From the NCBI GenBank assembly GCA_904063045.1, contig CAJFCJ010000002.1, positions 4,211,891 through 4,275,890 on the forward strand: 64,000 nucleotides of DNA. Reading direction: 5' to 3'. The stretch comes from Dimorphilus gyrociliatus (taxonomy: Eukaryota; Annelida; Polychaeta; Dinophilidae). A model generated the notes under the pieces. That model ran no database searches and was not told the origin of the DNA. It was given only the letters and a program-made list of their open reading frames with translations. The translations under genes and the position numbers were made by a program. This document shows, piece after piece, positions 38,822-49,444 of the stretch (the stretch's first letter is position 1; each line of letters opens with the position of its first letter).

Positions 38822-40269
38822 TCATGATCTAACAAAGTTTAAACTAGAGTACAGGTCATTTTCAGTAACAATAAGTTCCGATTGACGATTATTAATTATA
38901 TTATCTGTACTGCTTTCGTTCCTTTGTCCTCCATTCGTATCATCAAGTCCCTGAATTTCAACATAATCATTTGCTTCTCCAAATTGTGAAATAGTTGATT
39001 CTACATTCTCTCTTCTAGTTACAATAGAACTCGGCTCTCTCTTTGAAAAATTTCCACTATGAAGAAAATCAAAGAGTCAACGATTTTTTACTTAATTAAC
39101 CTTTCTTAAGTCTAATTATTACCTAAAGTTCTTGTTGTATTTAGCTTCTAACGAATAGTTCTTTACGTTTTCCTGTTGCTCAGGGAGGCTGGGGCGACTA
39201 TTACATCTAAATGAAGTAGTAAGATCTTCAGTGTCGTATTCTTCCTTAATTTCACACTGGGGTTCAGGAAGATAGGCGTGATTTTCTCTCCCAGTCGATT
39301 GTGGTTCTTTCTTTGGGCTTTTACTACATCTTTTGTTAAAATATTAATAGAAACTAAACATTAAAATATAAGAAATATCTGACCTGCAACAACATAATAA
39401 GACAAGTATTATTGAAACTAGAAAAATTCCCCCAACACAACCCAAAATAATTTTTAAGAAGAGGGGAAAATTGCTAGAGTCATCTTCCTGGTCATTTCTT
39501 TCACAAACAATATAATCAATGTCAATTTCAAATCGACTCAACTTGAAATATATTTTACTAGAATTAAATAAAGGATCTTCCGCACCCTTATTTTCACTAT
39601 CATCTCCTTTCATTAAATAGAAAAATGAAAGACCCAACCAACCAGTATAACTTGAAGAGTTGTTCCAACTAGGTAAAAAAGAATTGTTCTCATGACACGA
39701 CTTTGAAGCTTTATCCCAATTCGCTTTCTTGAAAGTCTTCTTATCTATATTATTTGAATTTTAATTAAAGATTATATACAATTTGTATAATTCAATAGAT
39801 TACTTATTAAACATTCGTATTTGTGAATATTTGAACAATTATTAATTCTAAGTATTGAATTAATATTTACTGCGCAGACTCGTGTATAACCATAGTCGAT
39901 ATTTCGATTATAGATATCATAAAATTGAGCTTTTTCTAAACTCTTACCTAAAAACAGTAATTATTGAAAATATACTAATGAACAAACTAATTGTTTCTAT
40001 TTTTTACCATCTTGAAAATGCAAAGTATTTAACCAAAATATTCCTGAAATGTTAAATCTCTCTATTTCTTTATTAATAGAATCATAATCTTCTTTTGAAT
40101 AAATTTGAGGTAAAATTTTGGAATGATCTTTGCAGTAGTCATTAGCTTTTTTCCAACTGATATTCTCCTTATTGTTTAACAAAGATATTGTAAACTTTTT
40201 TCCTCTGGCAAACATACACAAATATAAAATGGAGATCAGCCAAGCTGTATGCTTAACCATTGCTTTCAT
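38822..40269 (-). CDS. Type I membrane receptor with two C-type-lectin-like domains
   Basis: Exons 40008-40269, 39804-39947, 39384-39744, 39123-39329 and 38822-39056 give 402 residues in phase. A signal peptide (HTAWLISILYLCMFARG) begins the protein; Met1 and Met4 are both possible starts. The first CTLD runs over about residues 25-135: ISWKKANDYCKDHSKIL, then GIFWLNTL, then TRVCAVN and KYECLI. A second, shorter one covers about 137-235: ANWDKASKSCHENNSFLPSW, SSYTGWLGLSFF, then YIVCERND. Neither has the EPN/QPD..WND calcium-sugar motifs, so carbohydrate binding is doubtful. A TM helix (FLKIILGCVGGIFLVSIILVLL) is followed by CCC and a ~150-residue cytoplasmic tail rich in tyrosine motifs: HAYLPEP, NDYVEIQGL, ENDLYSSLNF. 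These could be docking sites for SH2 or adaptor proteins. It is a probable immune-type or adhesion receptor; the ligand is unknown. Confidence 0.8.
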
Positions 40270-41057
40270 TTAGTTGATAATAGATATTATATACCATCAA
40301 ATTACAAAGATACCAATTAGCTTTTATCATTTATCGTTTAATCCTAAAAGATGTTAACCAATTATTTAAAGAGAAGAGAAATATTCAGTATTTTAAATCC
40401 AAGCACATATTCTTTAGTATTGTACCTTGCACGACTAGTATTGTTCCTTTTATGCTGTAATAATAGTGTACAATGTCCCTTAATACTGTCGGCCAATTAA
40501 TTGAGAAGTAATATTTTACTGTACCGTTTCACCTGCTTAAGAATAACATAAGCCTAAATTGACAATATTTTTTTTATGTATAAATACATATGCATATATA
40601 TATATATATATACTAATACATATATATATATATATATATAATTACGTCATGTATATATCTTTCTTGAATTGTATTGCACCAAGTGATCTTTTTCTTATTT
40701 ATTTGATAGAAAGTGCTATCCTCTACAAAAATTTGAGTGTCTTCTTGTAGGCTAAAAAAAGACTAATATGTAAAAAGCCGACAGAGTCTAAAAATAGAAT
40801 AGGAAATTTATAGTCTACAGTCTATATGCAAGTTCTACAAACAAATTAACAATTTTTAAATTGTCTATATAAAATCTTTGTCTACGTTTGTGCTTTATTA
40901 AATATTTCAACTCACTAGGACAAATATAACAAATATGGCATTAAAGTCATTACTTTAATTCTTTAAATAAAGAGTAATAATAGTAAAGAATAAAAAGTGA
41001 CCATTTTCTTTCAAATTGATTTTTGCAAATAATGATATTAGTATATCGTTCTTTTTA
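40270..41057. other. Intergenic with TA array
   Basis: About 790 bp between two minus-strand genes. It holds a (TA)n array at about 40591-40640. Nothing coding is recognised. Confidence 0.6.
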
Positions 41058-41983
41058 TTAAATCATTTGAATTTGACCATTTTGATGTGATCTGTTAATA
41101 TAAATATCATTTTTTATTCTATTTTCGTGTTGTTGTAATTTTTCATTCATTAAAGAAATTCTTTTTATTTTTGCTTTTAGTTTTATTTCACCATGTTTCA
41201 ATTTCTTGGTTAAAATCTGAAAATAAGATAACAAAATGAAAATTTGTTAATCAATTATAAATATAAAATTAAAAACTTATACAGTAATTTCATTCTCTAA
41301 ATAAGTAGTATTTTCACATAATTTACAATTCTGTTCTTGTAATTTTACTAATAATTGCTCTTTTGCAATATTATCAGCCTTTAAATTTTCGTATTCCTTC
41401 TTATTTTCTTCTTGATTTTTTAAAAGGACCCTAATTTTTTCATTCTGTAAAGTTTATTTATAATTTTATTAATATTGCAAAACAATCTTTGACTTACCAA
41501 ATCTATTATTTCTGATGTTTTTGAATCTATTTCCTTATCAAAATCAATAACCGCCTCTTCAAATTTTCTAGATTCTAATGAATAATTATTTTTTTCACTA
41601 TTTTTACTATTAAAATCTTCCTTAAAATGTTCGAATTCATTTCGTAAAGCATTTAATGCTCTATCGAATGTTTGAAACTTATCAGTCATAAATGTACTTA
41701 AGTCATTCAATTTTGATGATTCTATATAAGCTGAATCTTGATCGTTTGTTTCCTGTAGTACAATCATTTTTTTTAATATAAAGAATATTAAAGTATTACA
41801 TCTTTTAAAGAATACTTTAATACATACTGCAATTCTATGCTTTTCCATGATTATTTGGTCTGAAAAATCAGCAACCATAGTGGATAAGTGGGTCACATTT
41901 TCCATTAATTTTTGCTGATTCAATAGGATATTTAATATCAAGGGATGATAATCTGAGATACTTGAATTTATTAGACTATCCAT
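41058..41983 (-). CDS. Coiled-coil protein, function unknown
   Basis: Exons 41828-41983, 41498-41752, 41283-41444 and 41058-41216, all joined in phase 0, encode 243 residues. There is no signal peptide or membrane helix. After a short N-terminal region (MDSLINSSISDYHPLI) most of the chain is charged, Lys/Glu/Asn-rich and heptad-like, for example FDRALNALRNEFEHFKEDF, then KNQEENKKEYENLKADNI and KLQEQNCKLCENTTYLENEI. It reads as a long helical coiled coil. I do not recognise a family; a centrosomal, ciliary or kinetochore scaffold is possible but unproven. In-phase introns of 66-78 bp and consistent splice signals argue it is real. AATAAA overlaps the stop codon. Its start is 886 bp from that of the divergent dehydrogenase gene. 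Confidence 0.68.
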
Positions 41984-42869
41984 ACTTAAGGTGCCTACCT
42001 GAAAGTGAGCGATATTACCATTTTCCGCTTGTTTTATTTTTATAGTACATTGAACAAATACATATACATTGTCATGTTTATTTAAAAAGTGATTTATATT
42101 TTGTTAAGAATATGTGTTTCATATCTAATCAAATTACAACTGCTAAAAGTTAAGTTTAAGTTATATTTTACCAATAAGACTTACGATTCAACACGTATCT
42201 ATACTGACTATTTCCCTCTGACAACTGGTATAAATAATAAAACTTTAATTCTTTGTCTTGTCTAACAGTTATAAATACAACATTAAGGGGTATATTTTTA
42301 TTAATAGGTAGACATAAAAGAGTGGCAGGAAGAGTATACATATCTTGTTCCTATGACTAAAATGTCATAGTAAAATAAGCAAAGATAGCAGGAGCGTAGC
42401 AGTTTGAACAATTTTTGGGATTAGGAAAATTATCGTCATGTCAGAGTTAAACTAAAAATAAAATAGCTGGTCAGCAGGTGAATTATGGTTAGGGTATAAA
42501 AGACGAAATCATAAATTTTTTTCTGCAGCATTCATAATTAATAATAAATCTAATTTTTTGTAATCGAGAGAATATTTATGATATCATATTTACATATGTA
42601 GCATCTTGACAATTAGTACACACATTTCAGTTAAAGTTAGTAAAAAATAAAAAACTGTTACTCATCAATTACAATTCTGCAAATTTGAACAATGGCTAAT
42701 TCTAATCATTCAACGCAGCTGATCCACTATCTATTTATTTCTACCCGCTTGAAATTCAGTTTCATTCTGTAAAGAGCGTGTTTGAAAGAGTCAACTCTCT
42801 TTTAGATATTCAAGTTACAAATTTTTTTCGGCTTTTTCTCTTCTCCCCACGAAAAATAAACACATAAAG

Positions 42870-44201
42870 ATGGAAAAGTGGGAAGGTAAAGTGGCCATTG
42901 TTACAGGAGGATCTCTAGGAATTGGTGCAGAGTGTTGTAAAACTCTAGTAGATTATGGGATGATAGTTATTGCAGTTGCAAGAACCAAATTAAAGATGAG
43001 GGTATATTTCAAATATTTTGATTTTAATATGAAATTGTATTTCTTTCTTTCCTTATTAATATTCATTATAATTAATTTTTACCATCTTTATTGTAGCATA
43101 TAGAGAAGAGTCTAGAAAATTCAAAAGGACGATATATACCACGTGTATGTAATTTATTCAACGAAAAAGATATTATAAATCTTTTCTCGAGTATTGAAAA
43201 AGAATTTGGAGCGATCCATGTTCTAGTTAACATGGCCAGCACGGGAACTATGGGCAATTTGATGAATGATTTAGATTATCTGTGGGATGCAACTATGGAG
43301 GTTTGATTTATTTGAAGATAATTGTTTTCAGTAATGTTGAACTATTTTTTATTATTTAATTTGATAATTCTTTGAAATTTTTGGACCATATTTTAGCTTA
43401 ACGTTGTTGCACCAGCCCTTTGCTGTAAGTTGGCTATTGAAAATATGCAGAAATACAATGTTAAAGGACATCTTATCAATATCGGAGGGTCTGTTTTAGC
43501 ATATTGTTAATGAAAATGTCTTTACTTTCTCCCGCATATGTTCCAGGACAGCCAGCTACTATACTTCCATTTTTCCTTCGATGCACTTTTACTCTCTATC
43601 AAAGTTCATTCTACGAGCTATTGGAGATGGTTTAAGAGCTGAATTCCGCGCCAACAACATAGATATAAGAGTTACTGTAAGTTTCAAGTAATTCTCAGTT
43701 CATTATTTTTTGTACAAATAAATTAGCATAAGTCTAAATATATTGTGATATTAGCATATCGGACCTGGCCATTGTAAGACTGGCGCGATGAGTAGATCTG
43801 GACTTACGGCGAGGGCAATGCTGAACGTCTTTGAGGTTCGTTCATAGATTATCTTTAACTGTATAGATTACAATTAAAAATTTTTAGGAGTACGGCACTA
43901 AAACATACGGAATGTCCCCTGAAGTCATTCCTGATGATTCGAATTTAAACATGGACGGTGACGAAATATATGAATGCGACGTTCTTCCTGCTCTTGAAAA
44001 ATCTGATGTTGTTGATTATATTGTTCAAGCTTTGGAACTACCCTTAGGCGCTGAGGTAAAACAGCAATAAAACTTTTAATAACTGTTGCTATTGTACTGT
44101 TTTTATAATATTCAAACTAAAAACAGATAATGGACATTATTATGAAGCCAACGGATCGAAGACATTCAATCTATGAAACTGATCTATACGTTAAATCTTA
44201 A
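42870..44201 (+). CDS. Short-chain dehydrogenase/reductase, DHRS11-like
   Basis: NAD(P)(H)-dependent oxidoreductase of 293 residues. Exons: 42870-43001, 43097-43300, 43397-43488, 43547-43676, 43755-43835, 43888-44055 and 44127-44201. The opening [20 protein letters not shown] holds the TGxxxGIG cofactor motif. The active-site motif is HFYSLSKF (YxxxK), preceded by NIGGTASYY with a candidate catalytic Ser, and followed by DIRVTHIGPG in place of the common [23 protein letters not shown] sits where NNAG is normal, so that motif is VNMAS here; the helix-4 Asn (LNVVAPAL) is present. MERW at the start and the ending IIMKPT resemble DHRS11/17-beta-type SDRs. The substrate is unknown. Its stop lies 176 bp before the start of the Dispatched-like gene on the same strand. 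Confidence 0.87.
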
Positions 44202-44377
44202 ATCATTAGTACAAAAGTAAAGATGATCTACTGAAACTCACTGATATAACATTCTGATTATTTTCTGCTAAGAAATGAGTTATATGGAGCATATAGGCTT
44301 GATTAGAAAAAAATTTATCATTAGTAATTCAATTAATGCATAACTCATTTTGAATTTTAAATTTATTAAAATTAGAA

Positions 44378-47300
44378 ATGAACTTTGTTCTTAAATATCC
44401 TTACTTGACGCTCTTTTTATATCTGTCTTTTGGGTTTTCGCTATTCTTTTTCTCTGTTTTTATTCTGCAAATGAACGTTGATTTTGAAGTAAGATATTGG
44501 TTTAAACAGTTATTATTAAGTTTCTATTTTAAATAAATATTTGCACTCTATGAAATATTAACGTCAACTTGTTTACATACAACAGGTCGTACCAATTGCT
44601 GATAAAGAAAATAAATATATAAAAAACATTACAGAACGCTTGAATTATGACATTTTTAAGAGTTATGTATATAAATTATCACCTAATAAGAGTGAAAAAT
44701 ATGAAATTATAAGCACAATATTAAATTACTATAAAAGAATGTCGCTTTCAAATGATTTAGGTAAAATGCTACTTTCCTGTATACACTGGAGATCTGTTCG
44801 AATAGAATTTGTTGAATATTTAAAGGAAAATATAAAACATGAGAGTTTTGTACAGTTTTTGGATACAAACTACGCCAACAAACACGAGTATTATAGAAGA
44901 TGGCTGTGCTTAAGAAATTTCGTAAATTCATTAAATAATTCGGAATTATTCAAAGATGGGGAAGGATTGTCTATGAATAAGATTGAAAATTCAAACAACT
45001 TCTTTAGCCATCCAATTACATCGTATTATGAATTATCTATAGGTAAAAAAAAACAAGAAATTAAGAGAAACAGAGAATATTTAGATATTTATTATATAAA
45101 ATAATTTAATGTTGAGCAGAAAATAGGTCAAGTTTAATTCTAAAGCCTTCGAATTCTGTATGGAATATAAGCTTTCTAAAAGAACTTTGCAGTGTTGACG
45201 AATTGATAAAGAAAAAAATAAAACTGGAAGACAAATTAAGGTTCCATAAAAGCTTTTCTTTAGCTTCAGTAATTGGTGATTATTATAATATATCTTGTTC
45301 CTTAATTAATCAAACCTTAATCGACGAAGTAAGAGAAATAATTGACTTTTGTTTAACATTTTCTCAAAAATATTCAACTTTATTTCCCTATTGTATTGAG
45401 CATAGTTGTCATAAAGATGTTATAATTCCCATTTATTGTCGATTTAGAAACGGATGGCTTACTGCATTTATACTAAAGCTACTCCCCTATAATAGTATTG
45501 ATAAAGGGGAAAATTTATTCTTTGGTCCAAAATTTACTTCCTTTATAAATTACTTACAAATTAAGGATATATTTAAAAAGGATATAAAACATACAACATT
45601 AAAAGGTTACAAAATTGACAAAAGCATTAAAGACAATATAAAAAAAGATTTATTAAGTAAAGAGTTAACTACTGCAACTTTGACTGGAATAACAATTTTT
45701 ATAATAATTTGGCCATTATCGTCATTTCTAACGGCTTTAACTATTACATTACAACATTATATCGGTATTTCTATTGCCTTTATGGCAACGTGTATTTACG
45801 AGACAAATGTATTGTTTATATATGTTAGATTATCATTTTTTATTCTAACTACATTCGAAATATTTGCTATGCAAAGAATCTGGGTTGAAGAATACGTAGA
45901 AAATGATAAATTTACTTATAAAAAATGCTGTTTTACTATAAAAAGAATAGTTTATCCTTCAATGATCATATTCGCTCTACAATTTTCTTTGATATTAATA
46001 TTATTTGTTAATGTATCTTTAATATTATTGTTATCTGTTCTAGCTATTTGCTTATTAAATATTCTTTTTGTCGAGTTTACATTACCAGCAATATTTTTAC
46101 TTCAATTCTCAGCTGGAAGAAGAAAATTTTGCAGTTGCAAAATTATTGACAACAAAATTGAAGATATTAGTTCAATGAAAATAGGATACGTTTATAAAAC
46201 TCCACATAATTTGTTTCTATCGATTGATGCAAAAATAGCATCTTTAAAATTATTTTTAAATTCTGTTAAATCAAGATCTATTTCAATATCATGTATTATA
46301 TTTTTAGCCCTATTGGGTATTGGATCATCAATTTTAGTGTTTTTTACGTATCAGATACCTTTGACTTGTCAAGTTCACCTCTTAGATGGAAATCACGAAT
46401 TTAATTATTATTTACGAAATAGGCAAGCATTCCATTCAACTAGAGAATATCTAAAAATGACATTGGTTATTGAAGGGAATGATACGTTCGTTAGTATTGA
46501 TTCGTTAAAATGGGCTAAAAGAGCATGTAATAGAATAAAGGATCATCGTTTAGCATCCCCAATTTGGAAATTAAGAAAATGCCTTTCAGCAGAGATTCTT
46601 AATAATTTACAATCTTACAAAGGATTTGTTAAAAATCAGTCGATTATTAATATTATCGATAAATTGTCTGGAAAATTTACATTTGTTGACGAGTTTTATA
46701 ATAATAACAATAATAATAAATATTATTATATAATTAAAATAGAGAGTAACATTGTTACTAAAGGAGATATTCAAATTGAATACAATGCTAGGGAGGAATT
46801 GTTAAAAGAGTGGCAAAATATAAAAAGGACAATACCGAAGAAATATAAAGTGACTGAATTTTTCTCAGATTCCTGTTTTGATGTGAGATCAATGTTCCAT
46901 TTCTTACCTTTCTTCATTTCCCTTGCTCAGTTAATCTTTTTAAGTATGACCTTAATTTTATGTAAATTACCATGGATTATGACGCTTTTGACGAGTCTAA
47001 GTACACTTTTGTCGTCGACTGTCTGCGTTAGTGCAATTTTCCTTGTGTGGAGGGAATTTATAACCGTCACTCATATAATAGCAATACCTGTTATTATTTC
47101 AGGATCCAGCTTATTGCATCTTTTAGTAGTTAACACCATGAGATGCATCCAGGGCACTACTATGTTAGAAAAGATGAACAGTTTATACAATCGAATAATG
47201 CCTTCAATGTTTGCTATTGTAATATCATCATTCTTTGTTCATGCTGTCAATTGGTCATTTGGTAATGCTTTTATGAAGATTGCAATAGGTATTATGACGA

Positions 47301-48202
47301 CAACGATGTGTATAACATGGCTTTATTTACTGTTGTTCTTGCTACCATGTTTTTATAATTTAACAAGACTAAATTTGGGATTCTCTCCAACAATAAATAG
47401 AGTTGTTAAGGTGGACGATGAAGCTAATAACAGAATATTTAATATTCTAGACTATGAGGTGGATATTGATAGGATTGATGGCTCTAATCCAGTTTATCTT
47501 ATTCTTAACTTGTATCAAATTTCTGATGAAATAAAAACACGTTTGATGAAGATTAATCTTCTGTTAAGAAAAGATGTTCTTTGTAGTCTATCTGATATTT
47601 ATAGACAATTAAAAGAGAATTCCGATAAAGATTCTACAAAAAGTGTACATTATTCAATAGAAAAATTAAATAATCCCAATTGTGCCGATTCAAAAAGTAT
47701 TAGTCACAATTCTGACATTGATAGTGCGTCTCTGACCGCATACTTGTCCGATTTACACCCACAAAGACAGTCAGAATTATATAGAACAACTGATTTCTCA
47801 TTGATTGATAATACACAATCGAATGTTTCAAACGAAACATACTTTGTTAATGATAAAAACAATCATTCAAAATTAACTTACTACACTTCCAAAAGAGAGC
47901 ATAGAAATAAACGTAAACTTATAAATGGAGATAATTCATTAATTAATAAGAACAATTCTCGGAAAAACTTTAATAATTCAAGAATTCGAATAAATAAACA
48001 ATTTATAAATAGAAAATTCCTTAAAATGTTTTCTAAAACTTCTAATACTAATGATATTAATAGCTTTCATTTCTCAATTCCTTCTAATGGTAACTTATTA
48101 AATAATAAAACATTATTAGCTGACAAGTTTAAGTCATTGGAGAGGGATTTACTTCGTGATGAAAGCCACAGTAATGGGACGTCAAAAACTGACAATGAAT
48201 GA
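44378..48202 (+). CDS. Dispatched-like RND-superfamily membrane protein
   Basis: Exons 44378-44488, 44586-45042 and 45120-48202 encode 1,216 residues; the last exon of 3.08 kb is far longer than any other in the window. TM1 is at the N-terminus (TLFLYLSFGFSLFFFSVFIL). A long extracellular domain carries SVWNISFLKELCSVDELI and Cys-rich stretches (YNISCSLINQ, YCIEHSCHKD), matching the layout of Dispatched. TM2-TM6 start at about residue 377 (LTGITIFIIIWPLSSFLTAL). A second extracellular domain follows, then TM7-TM12 from about residue 790 with SFGNAFMKIAIGIMTT. The ~250-residue cytoplasmic tail is Asn/Ser-rich. Dispatched proteins release lipid-modified Hedgehog. The sterol-sensing-type helices are kept, but the TM4 and TM10 Asp motifs needed for cation coupling are not: YETN at 416-419 and SGSSLL at 850-855. 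A different RND/Patched-related branch is possible. Confidence 0.72.
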
Positions 48203-49444
48203 TTATCAAGCGGGTAATTGACGTCATTAAAAAATATTTCGTGAAGGTGAACGAGATAGAAACGTGTAAATAACAATTTATTTAAATAGCCTGCATGCTT
48301 CTATGTCATGACTAACATGTCATGAATAGCTCCTTTTAACCATCCGGTATAAAGCTTTCCAAGAAATATGACGTGAGCGTATGACAAGCTCAATTTAATT
48401 TTAGTTTTTAAATTAGCTGGAAATACACTGGAAAAAAGACGTCTTTCCTATTTTTTATTATTGACAAACTTCAAATTTTAATAATTTCATCTCTTTCATT
48501 TCGGTTTTAATGTATAAATATTGAATTCATTACCTAATCTGGGACGTATAACTTATTAAAGTTTAATTAAATTTTACACTCAACTAAAGCATTCTCACTT
48601 GTTCTTTATTTTTAATTTAAAAATTTGAATTTTGATTGGCCAAATACTTAGGCTATTTATTATATCTTTTTAACATTATAAATCCAAAATCTCATCTTAT
48701 ATAATTACCCTGGTTATTTCCCTTCGGGAAAGATATTGGATATATAAATATACTTACAGATATACAGTATAATATATATAAATTTATATATAAATACCTT
48801 TACATGCAAGCTGAAATACATGCATATACTTTACATGTATAATTTATGATATTAATATAATGTATATGCATATGTACAGAAAGCTAGCATTCAGGTAAAG
48901 CTTTGTTTAGCGTTTAATAGCCAAGAATAGATTTCCTACATGTTTCATTTTATAAAATATAATGCGAAGGGTGAAAGTTTAATGTTCAATGATCTTAAAT
49001 AAAAAATAAATGAAAGATATTTAGTTGAAAGCGGAAGAAAAATGAGAAATAGAAACAATGACAATGATAATCCTATAAATAAAATATCTTCACGTTTTTT
49101 CTTTTGCTTGTTTTGGTTTTAAACTTAGTTTGAGTAAAAATTAAAGACAGACAAAAAAAAACAAACAAAATTCTTTCCCATTTTGTCAATAAAAGCCGAA
49201 GCGCATTCAACCTTATCATAACAAGACAACAATGACCACACAAGAATAATCTCCCAAAAATTGTTATAAGAAAAATAATAAAACAAAATAATCCTTTTTT
49301 GGTGGGTTTAAGGCTAGTTTCAAGAGGCCAGCAGTCAAGTGACTGTATCCTTATTTTCCAGATAATTTTGTTATAGACAATTAACATCATTGGAAAATTC
49401 CCTTTGATAGCATTTGAAGCATCTTTCGTGCCAAAGACACAGAG
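48203..49444. other. Intergenic between convergent genes
   Basis: About 1.2 kb, AT-rich, between the 3' ends of the Dispatched-like gene and the RhoGAP gene. It holds TATACAGTAT at 48761-48770 in a TA-rich patch. No coding exon is recognised; the open frame at 49073-49390 on the minus strand lacks any family resemblance. Confidence 0.6.

Noticed and set aside
45203-48202. Dispatched-like frame starting at a TTG codon at 45203
   Set aside because: The frame continues upstream to an acceptor at 45119 and joins two further exons in phase, starting at an ATG at 44378.
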